Both the position numbers and the translations under genes were made by a program. A stretch of DNA of 64,000 nucleotides from Haliotis asinina (lineage: Eukaryota; Mollusca; Gastropoda; Lepetellida; Haliotidae): positions 19,980,001 through 20,044,000 of the forward strand of contig NC_090295.1 of the NCBI RefSeq assembly GCF_037392515.1, in the 5' to 3' direction. This document shows positions 1-11,075 of the stretch, piece after piece (within the stretch, counting starts at the first letter, position 1; the number at the start of each line of letters is the position of its first letter). The notes below the pieces were generated by a model. The model was not told the origin of the DNA. It ran no database searches and saw nothing but the letters and a program-made list of their open reading frames with translations.

Positions 1-1005
1 GCCAAGACTAATGCTTATTTTGTTTAAATGTGCACGTAGCCTTGACATTTAAAATTTTTACTTTATCAAACTTATGAACTGTAGGATGTTGGCGAAAATA
101 TTTTTCAGCTTCCTTCCTACTTTTTCTGGCCTGTTCACATTCATTTGTAAACCATGGTTTGCAAATATGAGGATTTGCAGAGGAAATTGTTTGTTCAGCA
201 ATTTCATTCAAGTGAGCGGAAAACAGATGCATTGGATCTGATGCATTATTAAAATTGTCAGGTCTTATTTTTTCCGCACACATTGTTTCAAATAAGAACC
301 AGTTGGCCTTGGAGAAAATTAACCGTGATGAAGGTGGATCATCATCCGATTTGACAGCTTTCAGGACAGTAGGGAGGTGATCGCCTCCACAAAGGTCCTC
401 ATGGACAGACCATTCAAACTCGTTAAAAACTTCTGTATCTGCGAGGGACAGATCAAGTGAAGAGTATGTTCCTGTAGCAGGGTGCAAATATGTGCTTGAT
501 TCATCATTAAATACACATAAATTATTGTCTGAAACAAAATTTTCAATTACTTTATCTTTGGTGCTTGTACTTGTACTACCCCATAGAGGGTTGTGCCCAT
601 CAAATCGCACATGATGATACAAGGCTTAGGTAGTTGATCATATAGATTCTGGAGATCAGATTGTTGAAGAGCATATGAAAGTGGAATGTACAGTGAGCAC
701 AAGGTAAATGCAATGTGCAAAGTAATGCGAATAGCTATGGCTTGACGATTAGTATTTAGTTGAACGTCACTATGAATGACATTATTTCTGACTAATATAA
801 AAGCACCCCCTGTTGCTTTGTCACCTGGAGGAGAAAATGAGTGGTGACGTGCACTGTCGTAAATTAAATGTATCAGTACATTTCAAATACGTCTCATGTA
901 GGCATAATGCTAAGGTTTAACATCTTGTGCTATCAACTTTGCCTCTTTAAATTTATTTCTAAGTCCTCTGCAGTGCCATTGAATTATATTTGATGAATGA
1001 TTCAT
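1..1005 (-). pseudogene. LINE L1 ORF2, N-terminal AP-type endonuclease part (partial)
   Basis: The reading frame begins at an ATG at 1005 (complement) and encodes an exonuclease-endonuclease-phosphatase fold that nicks target DNA for retrotransposition. Visible signs are the opening IIQWHCRGLRNK (usually QWNxRG), SPPGDKATGG, the FDGHNPLWG segment, and GGDHLPTVL, which corresponds to the catalytic SDH region. The linker PWFTNECEQARKSRKEAEKYFR follows, and the RT would lie beyond the window. Stops and a frame break lie between about 600 and 960, so this copy is dead. The start codon overlaps the ORF1 stop in an ATGA arrangement. Confidence 0.75.
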
Positions 1006-2017
1006 AGTGGGTCAATAGGTGATCGTGCACGCGAACGTGACGACGAAGCACTCTTCACAGAACTCTGTGATGATGGAGTAATTTCCATGTCCAGAGCATT
1101 ATAGGAGTTCTGGACAGGCACCTCTGAGTGAGTGAGATTCCTGAGGGGTTTTTTGTATTGAACTTTCTCTTCTCTTACTTTTCTTCTGCAAGATGCGACG
1201 CGGATGATTGTTCAGAGACGGGTAATGATTGTGTCTGACTCTGATGTTAAGGCTGGCGTGGAAGCTGATGTCGTCGTTAGGCTCATTCAAGCTCAATGAC
1301 AGGTGTAACTGACAGGGGTTGAACAGATTTGACCCATGTCAGATCAGTCTTACATGACACAGATGACGTTTGACGTGGTGTGGAAGCAACAGCACAATAT
1401 GTACGTGAAGGTGTAGTATCCGATTGAGAGTTTATGAGTTTTCTTGCTTCTCCAAATGTGATAGTTTTTCGCACTTAAATCTAAGAATTCTCAATTCAGT
1501 TTGCCAAACAAGACAGAGTTTAGAGGATGCCATATGCTGGCTATCACAACTGATACATTTCAAGGCCTTTTGGCAGTCCGGATTCTCATGGTTGTCACCA
1601 CAACGTTGACAAACCATAGACCGCGTACAGGTCTTAGAACCATGGCCAAACTTTTGCCATTTAAAACATCGAAGTGGATTGGGGACATACACCTCCACTC
1701 CGATGTTTACATACCCAGCTTTGATAGATTCTGGCAATTTAGAAAGGACAAAAGTGAACAGATATGTATTCGTCCGTTCAACAGTTGAATCCTGATTGTT
1801 TATCATGAAACGCTTCACAGAAGAAACTCCTTGATTTTTTTAAACTCCGTTGCAATTGCTTGTTCTGACATGTTAGACAAGGAACGGATCCTGTCCCGAA
1901 CACAATGCTTCTACAGGAGTTAACCCGACTTACAAAATCAAAATTACTTTCTTCTGATAGTAACATATGTACTTGATTGATGGACAATAGGAATTTGCAC
2001 GACATTGCTTGTAACAT
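1002..2017 (-). pseudogene. LINE L1 ORF1, Gag-like nucleic-acid-binding protein
   Basis: ORF1 protein of the LINE, expected to coat its RNA. The part at 1432-1818 contains a CFKWQKFGHGSKTC knuckle (second Cys replaced by Trp), then CQRCGDNHENPDC and CISCDSQH, which are CCHC-type knuckles. Its N-terminal part (1778-2017) lies in another frame. A basic and serine-rich tail runs to the stop at 1002-1004. The layout matches ORF1 of the copy at 38098-39166. Frame breaks make it a pseudogene. The assignment rests on the knuckles and on synteny with ORF2. Confidence 0.7.
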
Positions 2018-2040
2018 AAAAATTTCACTCTTGGAAGCGA

Positions 2041-2439
2041 GACGGGGGTCAATTTAATATTACTTACAATAATAATGTCACCTGTATCGCAAACACGCTT
2101 CCGAGGAAGAAATCGTTATGTTCATGCAAATTCCTTTTGAACAGCAATGTGTAGTAAGTAGTACTGATTTTATAACTCGATGAAAACAAATCTCAATAGC
2201 ATTTTCTGTCCTGGAAGCGAGATAGGGGCGAACCATCATATAGTATATACCACAGGCTTCTACAACGCTCGGCACCCTCGCCAACCCCCCGTTGTAGACC
2301 CGGGGGCATATTTGGTCCACCAACCTGTTTGCCGTGGGCTGCCGACCTGTGTCGGTGGAGGAAGGGATCGTGGTGGTTGAGGGCAATAGGTGCCTGCAAC
2401 CGTGCTCCTGTTGCTCAACACACCACTTTGGCCCTGACT
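2041..2439. other. Non-coding stretch between two head-to-head LINEs
   Basis: No gene is supported here. The segment 2258-2440 is GC-rich and unlike its surroundings. The string GGAAGCGAGA occurs twice, at about 2033 and 2213, each followed by a G-rich run, so this may be 5'-UTR sequence of the LINE family or an older insertion. Short open frames on both strands here overlap each other and resemble nothing known to me. Confidence 0.4.
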
Positions 2440-5400
2440 TCACCTAGTCAACATCAAATGTGCAAACTGTCAAGGAGATCACATGTCCTCATCACGATCA
2501 TGCCCAGTCTTTGAACAATAAGCCCAGATTCGCAAACTAAAACACACAAATAATATATCTTTTGCTGAGGCAAAGAAACTGTTACCAGTCACAGACAGAA
2601 TCTCCCCTTACTCTGCTGTAGTATCTACCTCCCGTCCAACATTTGATCACGAGTGCCAGACCTCCATTTCCTGGGTCTCAGAAAAACAGAACATTCTGTT
2701 TACAATTTCCAATGAGGATCCAGGAACATCCACCCAGACAGATATGATGCCTGAACCATAAAATCACCATGAACATAAAAGGGAAGCAAGAATGTCAATA
2801 AAAGAACAGAAACAACAAAAACGAAAGGAAGCCAGGGCCCATAAACATATTGAATATTGAGGTACCTGTACCGTTACAAGTACCTGTACAGGTTCCCGCA
2901 CACCAGTTTCACAAGTGTGGAATATGATTCAACGAATAAAGGGTAAAGGTTCCAAATCCACTGTCCACGATCTGAAGGATGGTGACGATGTATTGACAGA
3001 TAAGGGTGACTTTGCCCAAAAGCTTGGTGAAACTCACGCCAAACATTCGTCTTCATCAAATTACGTCCCTGAGTTTCAGAACTATCATTCCTGGAAATAC
3101 TGCTATATATATTTCATAAGATATGGACCACAGGGACCTTCCCAAATTCATGGCGTAATGCCATTGTAGTTCCTATACCAAAGCCTGGCCGGGATCATAC
3201 AGATCCTTCGAATTACAGACCAATCTCTTTAACGAGTTGTGTCTGTAAAAGCATGGAACGAATGGTAAACAATAGATTGACTTGGTATCTTGAAACCAAT
3301 AATTTTATAACAAATATTCAATATGGTTTCAGGAACCATCGTAGTACCATTGACCATTTGGTACTTCTAGAATCCTTTGTCAAAAATGCTATAGTAAATA
3401 AACAACATACAGTATCGATATTCTTTGATTTGGAGAAAGCATACGATACCACTTGGAAGCATGACATTTTAAAAGATTCACATAACTTTGGATTAAGGGG
3501 TCGTTTACCTCTTTTCATATCACAAATTTTAAAAGACCGAGTGGGTTCAACCCTGTCTGACCATTATAATCAGGATCTGGGTGTCCCACAAGGCAGTATT
3601 GTGTCTGTAACTCTTTTTAGTATCAAGATAAACAGTTTATCCAAGGTTTTAAATGACTCAATTGATGGATAATTATTTGTGGATGATTTTAGTATTTCTT
3701 GTCGAGGTAAAAATATGCATACCATCAAACGGCATTTGCAATTGTGTTTAAACAAAATACATAAATGGTGTCAAAAGAAGGGCTTTAAGTAAAAAAATAA
3801 TAGTATACACTTTTGTAGAAAACATATGCCGCAAAAGCACCCACAACTATTTTTAAATGGCACTCCTATCAAAGTTGTAAAGGAGGCCAAGTACTTGGAT
3901 CTAATTTTCGATTCCCACTTAACCTTTTTGCCGCACATCAAATCACTAAAAACAAAATGCTTGAAGGCACTCGATTTACTGAAAGTGGTATCCAACTCAA
4001 AGTGGGGAGGGGATTTACCTACTCTCCAACACCTATCACTTATTTGTTCAAAACTTGATTTTGGCTCCATCGTATATGGTGGAGCCTGCAAAAACAACCT
4101 TAAACTTCTGTCCATCACCAAGGTTTAACATTTTGTCTTGGGTCTTTTAGAACTTCACCTATTGACAGTCTCTACGTTGAGGCTGACGAACCATCTCTTG
4201 AGCAGCGCCCTATAAAATTAGCTTTACAGTACATTACTAAATTATACGCTAATGAATCTAACCCTGCCTATAACTTTGTTTTCAATCCCCCTTATGAGGA
4301 CCACAAGTTGACCTAACATTAACTGCATTTAAAAAATCAGAAACTAATGAATTACAATATAAACAAGAATATCATCAATTAAAAACTAAATATAGCAACT
4401 ATAAAACCTTATTTACAGATGGATCTGAAGACAGTGGCGCAGTGGCCTGTGCCACTGTCATTGGATCCAAAACGATATCTTCTAGATTACAGGAAAATAG
4501 CTCTATTGTCACTGCTGAAGTTAATGCCATATTAACGGCTCTTAAATATGTTCAGAAACATCCTAAACGTAAACAGTACATAATCTATTCCGACTCTCTT
4601 TCTTGCCTTCAGGCTGTTAAAAATTTGTCTTGTAAACATCCACTTTTAACAGAAATTATCGAAGTGTATAATGATCTTGCTACTAGCCAATACGACATCG
4701 TCTTTTGTTGGTTACCCTGCCACGTGGGAATTTCTGGGAATACACTGATGACCTTGCTGATAAAGCACCACTTCTTATTCCCTTCACTGATTATAAAGCT
4801 AGCATTAGATCTTACATCCGTGATCTGATGCAGAAGAAGTGGGACACTCTAGTAGGTATCAATAAACTACATGAAATAAAACCCTACATCGGTTATACCT
4901 ACTTGGGTTGTCAGTCCAGATGTGAAGAGGTCATTATGCGACGATGTCATATTTGCCATGCAAGATATACCCATAACTACCTGTTAAAAAGGTGAGGATC
5001 CTCCGTTTTGTATCCCTTGTGATGAGAGAGTCACGGTCAAGCATATCCTGCTTGACAGTGTTGTATTCTCCATCACAAGGGATAAATATTTCAATGTCAA
5101 AACTATCAACGATCTTTTTATCACTGTTAGTTGTCATTTAATCATTATTTTATTAATGGAAATTGATTTCATGGTTGAGTTTTGAATAACATATTCTGTA
5201 GATAGATGTGTTTTAATAATTGGTAGTTTAGATTTGTAACTAGAATTGTTAGTGGCAGTAACCTCAAAGGGGGTTCAAGCACTGTAAAATTATTGTCCCC
5301 AGGAGAGGGTACGTAAGTCCCAAAACATTTGATATAAATTTAAGTCCAACCAGGTTTTAATTGTAGTATTCATGTTATTTTAATTTTGGATAGCATTTCA

Positions 5401-5731
5401 TACACTCTCCAGCGGCTGAAGGGATGGTGTAAATCCACCTAGGGTCCATGCAGGTAGCAAAGGTGCTGTAAGTCCCCATGGTCCCTAGTGTGGTGATCTA
5501 CCTTCAGGAGATCTATAGCCTGTTTTCAAATTGTTTTGTCCAAATAGTGATATTAATTTTAACTTTCCACGCTAGTTTTAATGATAATTGTGATATTCTA
5601 GTTGTTTTACTGTCCTTCGTCGACAGGTATTTATAGTGTACATATATTTCTTTTCAGAGTTAAATGTTCTCGTCACAATATGGCTGAAACACTGACGATG
5701 TGACGTTAAATATTAACTCACTCACTCACTC
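2440..5731 (+). mobile_element. LINE L2, same family, internally deleted
   Basis: Plus-strand LINE copy. It opens inside ORF1 (a CANCQGDH-type zinc knuckle near 2460), loses the ORF1 end and the endonuclease by deletion, then continues with the linker, reverse transcriptase, RNase H, a C-terminal Cys/His segment and a 3' UTR. It ends in (ACTC)n at 5714-5731. The 3' UTR from about 5145 matches that of the copy ending at 42740 over several hundred bases. The copy is degenerate and non-autonomous. Confidence 0.85.
2870..5145 (+). pseudogene. LINE L2 ORF2 remnant: RT, RNase H and C-terminal Cys/His domain
   Basis: Reverse transcriptase blocks run from about 3170: a SNYRPISLTS block, QYGFRNHRSTIDHL, FFDLEKAYDT, VPQGSIVSVTLF, and LFVDDF for the catalytic box just after an in-frame stop near 3670. 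RNase H starts near 4408 with LFTDGS, TAEVNAI and YSDSLS, giving the acidic residues of that fold, and ends with a broken HVGISGN segment. A late CIPCDERVTVKH motif near 5010 is the terminal zinc-binding-like part. Several frame breaks and an internal deletion between about 3090 and 3125 show that it cannot make an active enzyme. Confidence 0.8.
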
Positions 5732-6164
5732 TACAGCACTCGCTTAGCACACACAAACAACCCATTTAGCACAAACCACGGGGTCCGGTGGAAATCTCTG
5801 CATAGTGACACTATCACCTGACCTCAAGGAACAGTTGACAGCAACACAACAATTCGGCATGTCTTTGTTGACGTTGCGAAATCAGCAAAATGAATAGCGT
5901 CCTACACATTTTCTATGCAACTAACTGAAAATCGTTCCTCCTATGACGTCACTGCAGGGGCTCTGGCGACAGAGTTATGTAACCTGTCTGTGGTTTCGAT
6001 GGCGTGCAAGACTCAAGCAGACGGCTTTTCGGCAACTTTTAATCTCTCGGTATGAATTAACCACAAGTTTGTTAAGAATGGGTTTGGTGTTCCGCTTACG
6101 ACTAATCAGAAGTCTTTCGTATGTAATGGTCAAAAGGGTACAAAAATTGAGTTTATTCGTCCTT
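5732..6164. other. Intergenic stretch, nothing recognised
   Basis: No coding, RNA or repeat signature is supported between the LINE tail and the start of the tandem-duplicated receptor unit. A 74-residue open frame at 5943-6167 has no recognisable domain. Confidence 0.4.
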
Positions 6165-6931
6165 TAAAATACACCTCATCATGTCGGTATTAATTGATGA
6201 ATTCGTCCAAATGAAAAGAATGTGTAATGTGTGTGTATTTAGCAAACAAGTCAAAATAGAACCATTCAAACATGCACGTGCCTATTATTATTCGTTAATA
6301 ATTCATCAAAGATACAATTAAATAGATTTTATTATTAAGCCTTTTGAGCGCTGTTACATTGAAAACAGCTCTTGGTGGGAGGTAAAGGAGAATATCAGCA
6401 TTATCGTTACAGAAACATTTAATATATGGCATGCACACGCAAAATAAGAAATACAGGGCGGGCTATTCCACCTTGCAATACCTTGAGTAGATAATAAATA
6501 AAGCTCCAAGTGGTTCCTAAATTCACAAAATCTTTTGTCGTTTGAACACAAAGCCATGCAGTCAGAGGCTACGCGTACGCAATCGTTCTTTTCATACCGC
6601 TGCACAATATAAGGGCGATCCAACTGACACTCGTCACGAACACAGACAAGACAAGTTCAGCGTATTCTAGAAAGCGTGTCCCGTGGAAACACATGATCTT
6701 AGTCAAAATAGCGAATTTCATCGGACATCATTTTTGTCACTCATACGGCAGACATGAAAACAAATCTATAATACAGCAATATAGAGGATTGAACACCAGT
6801 ACACAGTTCAAGATAAAACAAAGAAATGTGGGGAACAACTTGGCCTGAAGGTGATGAAAATATCACTGTAACATCATATGTCCGAAATGTTAGTTTGCGG
6901 GAACACGCCTTCCTGGCAGTGAATCTGGTGA

Positions 6932-8137
6932 TTAGCTTACCATCAAAGCACAGAGGAGGCCAGATGAAGATGTAAGGAACAGCAGTAGGAAGGTAACAAA
7001 GAACAGGTGATCTACTCTTTGCACTATGAAGGACCATCCCTTCTCGGGGAGTGAAGGAGCATGTATATCGTTTCCTGACATTTTGACGTCCTGTGATGCT
7101 GCTTTTGTGAGAGGCGCGTTTTGCTGATTTCTGAAGGTTAATGTTGTAGAAGAGTATCTGGTGAGACGCTGACGAAGTTTCGAGGTGGGCGAGGCTGAGT
7201 GAAGGTGTAGAACAAAGACTGATGCCACGACAGTCAGAGTCTTGAGGACAAACATGCAGATCAGGTAGATACTGAAGAGAGCCGCGCTATCGGACACGGG
7301 TGGTAAAAGGGTGTTGATGTAGGTCAGGTACACGGAGTAGGACAACAGCACAGACACACACAGGGTCATCTTCTCACCCGAACCCGGCGGTACGTGGAAC
7401 ACCATCAGATTAAGAGCAGAGAGGACAGAAATCGGTACCATCATGGATAAAACGTAAAAGGGCCGACGGCGAACAAGGATCAACCCAAAAATGAGAGATT
7501 GGTATTCACCTTCATAGATATAGTCTTTCTTAACTGAAGTGTCCGTTATTTCCCACTCACCGTTTTCTTCAAATGCACGAAATGTGATTGGTGGGTCATA
7601 AAAGGTAAAGTTCACTTCGGAACTGAATGATACCCACTGCATCAAACGGAAATAACATCGCTGACTGTCGAAGGGGAAATACGATACGTCCACCTTGCAA
7701 GAAGTCACGTACTTCTTTGCTGCATACCACTCAACAGTTCCATTGCTCCAGACGGTCGTTGGAAATGAATCCTCGCTCAGATGACCAAATGTGTCAATAG
7801 AATTATACAACTTCAAATCTGGCAACCACAGCAACTCTTCAGACACAACCACACGGGAGATATTCTGATATTTGGTTTCATTCCATTCCAATCCTTTAAG
7901 GTTCCACACAAAGTAAAACCAGGCAGTAGTCGTCAGTGCCTGTTTGGTTTCATCCAAATCGTCAAGATGAAGAACATTTAAGTTCACTGATACAGTTAAG
8001 ATTTCTCCCTCATACACAGGAAACTGAAATGGGTGATGACTCTTAAAGTAATCAACGACAATGTCAAGAGGAGTGTTCGGTGTAAAACGTCCAGCAACTG
8101 AGTGAGCAAATAGCATAATCCACACTGCTGTGTGCAT
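6932..8137 (-). CDS. Receptor A: nicotinic-like Cys-loop receptor subunit, single coding exon
   Basis: Predicted cation-selective ligand-gated channel subunit of the plasma membrane, 401 residues. Residues 1-16 form a signal peptide. The extracellular domain has the W-x4-W-x6-W loop D pattern (73-85), WLPD at 104-107 with loop A Tyr111, Cys-loop C147-C161 (13 residues between) and loop B Trp168 in LMQW. Loop C (about 201-215) lacks the vicinal Cys pair. RRR at 223-225 leads into M1 (about 226-249). M2 carries GEKMTLCVSVLL from 254, M3 is about 286-312 and M4 about 376-398, with an M3-M4 loop of only about 65 residues. It is shorter than usual nicotinic subunits because of this loop. An acceptor-like CAG-type site 13 bases before the ATG is shared with gene B and may mark a 5'-UTR intron. 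Ligand unknown. Confidence 0.9.
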   Translation of the reverse strand: MHTAVWIMLFAHSVAGRFTPNTPLDIVVDYFKSHHPFQFPVYEGEILTVSVNLNVLHLDDLDETKQALTTTAWFYFVWNLKGLEWNETKYQNISRVVVSEELLWLPDLKLYNSIDTFGHLSEDSFPTTVWSNGTVEWYAAKKYVTSCKVDVSYFPFDSQRCYFRLMQWVSFSSEVNFTFYDPPITFRAFEENGEWEITDTSVKKDYIYEGEYQSLIFGLILVRRRPFYVLSMMVPISVLSALNLMVFHVPPGSGEKMTLCVSVLLSYSVYLTYINTLLPPVSDSAALFSIYLICMFVLKTLTVVASVFVLHLHSASPTSKLRQRLTRYSSTTLTFRNQQNAPLTKAASQDVKMSGNDIHAPSLPEKGWSFIVQRVDHLFFVTFLLLFLTSSSGLLCALMVS

Positions 8138-8798
8138 TTTGTCCGCCTTCTATAAAGTATACCAGTACCAATGCTGGAGGAAATGTCATATAGAGAATGA
8201 TTTGTAGATTGCCAGTTTTGCTGTGAGGAACATCTGAAAGGAATAAATTACGCACGTTGAATGTCACATGAATTTTGTGCCAATGAAATACTAATTAGGC
8301 ATACACATCCAGGACAATCATTATGATGGCACTACAGACGTTCCATTAATATTAGACATTTTATGAGGTGACATACAATAGATTGTCAGCAGTGAATGAC
8401 AGTAAAATGCCTAAAACAGGGACGAGTTCAAAATGGGGGGCATTGGCATGAATGAAGAAGTACGCTTTATATAAAAGTGGTGAACAATAGCTGATAACAG
8501 AGAACAATACAATTATTTAAAAACTTTGAAAGATGGATTCATGCAGTGTCCACGATACGTCACTGAACAATGCAAAAGGGGATGGCAATAATAAACAATA
8601 TCGACAAAGCAGAAGCAGTATGATGATTGACAGCAAACTGCAGTAGAAATGCAATAATCTGTTAGGTTGAGTCACACTCAACCTCACCTAAAACATAAAT
8701 AAGCTCTCAAAAGGTCTTACACAATCATGATAATTTCATGTCTGCTAGTCAAGCCATGTTCAGAAAGAAAATGATCTAATCTTACACCATGTGCAACG

Positions 8799-9070
8799 TG
8801 ACTGAGTGAGTTTAGTTTTATGCCACACTCGGCAGTATTCCAGCTATATGGCGGCGGTCTGTAAACAATCGAGTCTGGACCAGAGGATCCAGTGATCAAC
8901 AGTATGACTGTCGATCTGCGCATTTGGGAACCGATGACATATGCCAAACAAGTCAGCGAGCCTGACCACCCGTTCCCGTTAGTTGCCTCTTACGACAAGC
9001 ATAGTCACCTTCGATGGCACGCATGGGTTGCTGAAGGCCTATTCTACCCCAGATCTTCACGGGTCGCATA
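8799..9070 (-). repeat. SINE family A copy
   Basis: Reads TGAGTGAGTTTAG on the plus strand, so the element lies on the minus strand with its ACTC-type tail at the low coordinate. It is flanked by the 7-base direct repeat TGCAACG (8792-8798 and 9071-9077), a probable target-site duplication. Confidence 0.75.
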
Positions 9071-10019
9071 TGCAACGAGATTACAAACCAGTGACACTGT
9101 TGAGTGAGCTGACACTTGCAACAAATATGTTCATGAGGTCACATACATGCTGTATGAGATACAGTGGATTGACTGCTTGAATAGGTTGTTCCAATATCCT
9201 TCTTTGTTTTGTTCTAGATATTTTGTGGGTATGTGAATGCTCTTGGGAACTGTACTCATCCAAGGGCTGTTTATGACAGAAGATGCTTTAAGTCATATGA
9301 GAACCCGCATCCACGTTTGCATCCCACGTTTATATTGACAATGGATGTTCCAGATCAATACCTGTACGTATGAAATATTCATGGCTGAGAATGATATATC
9401 TCGCTAATCCAACAAAACACATTTCATTGCACCTACACCTGCTGTGAAATAGAAATGAATGGACCATTACTGACGCAAGGTGTTTGCAAAATTGATGTGT
9501 GTATCGTTTCCACCAAATGAAATTCGTCACTTTCCCAGTTTTCACATAATAGGATGTGTGTGATGTCTGAAACAGCATGGATAATGACGTTATGCAGTCT
9601 GGGTAAAACGTGAGATTTGAGTAATCTTTTCATCTCCTTGATTAACCGTCGAATGAAGTGCATAATAAAAACACACTTGAAACACACAGATCGCTCGAGT
9701 CATGGTTTTATCGGGGATGCAATACCAGAGTACAGCATTCGTTACAGAATAGAAGAAATCAAGTAAAATATCATCTGATGAGAGTCCAGGCCAAGGAGAG
9801 TGTTCTCTGTTTGTGGGATTATTTATAGACATGAATGACGTGTCCTAATTTACTTATACCCTGTATTCAATTCCCCTTCTAACCCTAAAGGTATTTATGC
9901 AAATTTCGTTTTCTCAAGTTTCAAGAGCGTCATGCACGCTTCAAACGAAAGGAAACAAACTTCGCAGTACATTTTTATTTTAATAATCCTGTTTGTATGT
10001 TTGTTTGTTTGCATGTTTA

Positions 10020-10269
10020 GTTGTGTCGGTGTTATTTAACTCCGCACTCAGCAATAATTCTAGCTATATGGTGATGGTCTGGAAGCAGTCGAGTCTGGAA
10101 CATAAAATCCAGTAATCAACAGCATGGGCATCGATGTACGTAATTATGACCCGATCCCGTTATATTAGTCGCCTGTTACAATCGAGTTTGGACCGGACAA
10201 TCCAGTGATCAACAGTATGACCATTGATCTGCGCATTTGGGAACCGATGACATGTGTCAAACAAGTCAT
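10020..10269 (-). repeat. SINE family A, rearranged copy
   Basis: Matches family A (ACTCAGCAATA..., CCAGTAATCAACAGCATG) but part of its middle appears twice, as if two copies or an internal duplication were fused. The paralogous place in the second duplication unit (14315-14640) carries the same arrangement, so it predates the tandem duplication. Confidence 0.6.
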
Positions 10270-11075
10270 CTTTTCATCTCCTTGATTAACTGTCGAATGA
10301 AGTGCATGTTAAAAACACACATCATCATATTGGTATTAACTGATGAACTCGTCCAAATGAAAAAAATGTGGAATGCGTGTATATTTAGGAAAAACGTCAA
10401 AATAGAACCATTCAAACATGCACGTGCGTATTATTATTCAGTCACTGATCATCAACGATACAATTAAATAGATTTTATTATTAAGCCTTTTGAGCGCTGT
10501 TACATTGAAATGAGATCTTGGCGGGAGGTTAAGGACTATATCAGCATAACCTTTGCCAGAAACATTTAATATATGACATGCACACGCAAAATAAAATATA
10601 CAGGGCGGGTTATTCCACCTCGCCAATACATACCTTGAGTAGATACTAAATAAAGCTCCAAGTGGTTCCTAAATTCACAAAATCTTTTGTCGTTTGAACA
10701 CAAAGCCATGGAATCACAGGATACGGACTTGTTCATTTCAAACAGCTACATAATATAAGAGCGATCCAACTGACAGTCGTCACGAACACAGACAAGACAG
10801 GTTCATTGTATTCTAGAAAGCGAGTTCCGTGGGAAGACATGGTGCAAGTCAAAATAGCGAATTTCATCGGACATAATTTTTGCCACTTATACTGCAAACA
10901 TGAAAAATCTATAGTACAGCAATATAGAGGATTGAACACCAGTACATAGTTCAAGATAAAACAAAGAAATATGGAGAACAACTTGGCCTGAAGGTGATGA
11001 AAATGTCACTGTAACATCATATGTCCGAAATGTTAGATTGAGGGCAACACGCCTTCCTGGCAGTGAATCTGGTGA

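Larger units (their letters stand above)
1..2040 (-). mobile_element. LINE L1, RNase H-type two-ORF non-LTR retrotransposon, cut by window start
   Basis: Minus-strand LINE copy with ORF1 (CCHC zinc knuckles) at its 5' side and the endonuclease part of ORF2 running off base 1. It belongs to the same family as, or a close subfamily of, the copies at 2440-5731 and 38091-42740, which share the STYLHPATGTYS stretch of the endonuclease. The family has ORF1 plus an EN-RT-RNase H ORF2, so I place it in the I/Nimb/Jockey group of LINEs, with the exact clade unsettled. The 5' boundary near 2040 is approximate. The copy is degenerate, with internal stops and frame breaks. Confidence 0.8.
6165..10269 (+). 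repeat. Direct tandem duplication, copy 1 (carries receptor A)
   Basis: The 3' flank, gene A and most of its 5' flank recur in the same orientation at 10270-14640. The coding parts are offset by 4144 bases and the far flanks (9700 versus 13980) by about 4280. The flank at 6165-6931 matches 10308-11075, and 9690-10140 matches 13970-14420. No other gene is seen in the flanks at 8152-8790 or 9080-10020. Boundaries are approximate because both copies have small insertions and SINE rearrangements. Confidence 0.75.

Noticed and set aside
2258-2275. Target duplication pairing CTACAACGCTCGG with CTACAGCACTCG after LINE L2 (5731)
   Set aside because: The two strings differ by more than substitutions and the LINE start is undefined, so I do not treat them as a duplication.
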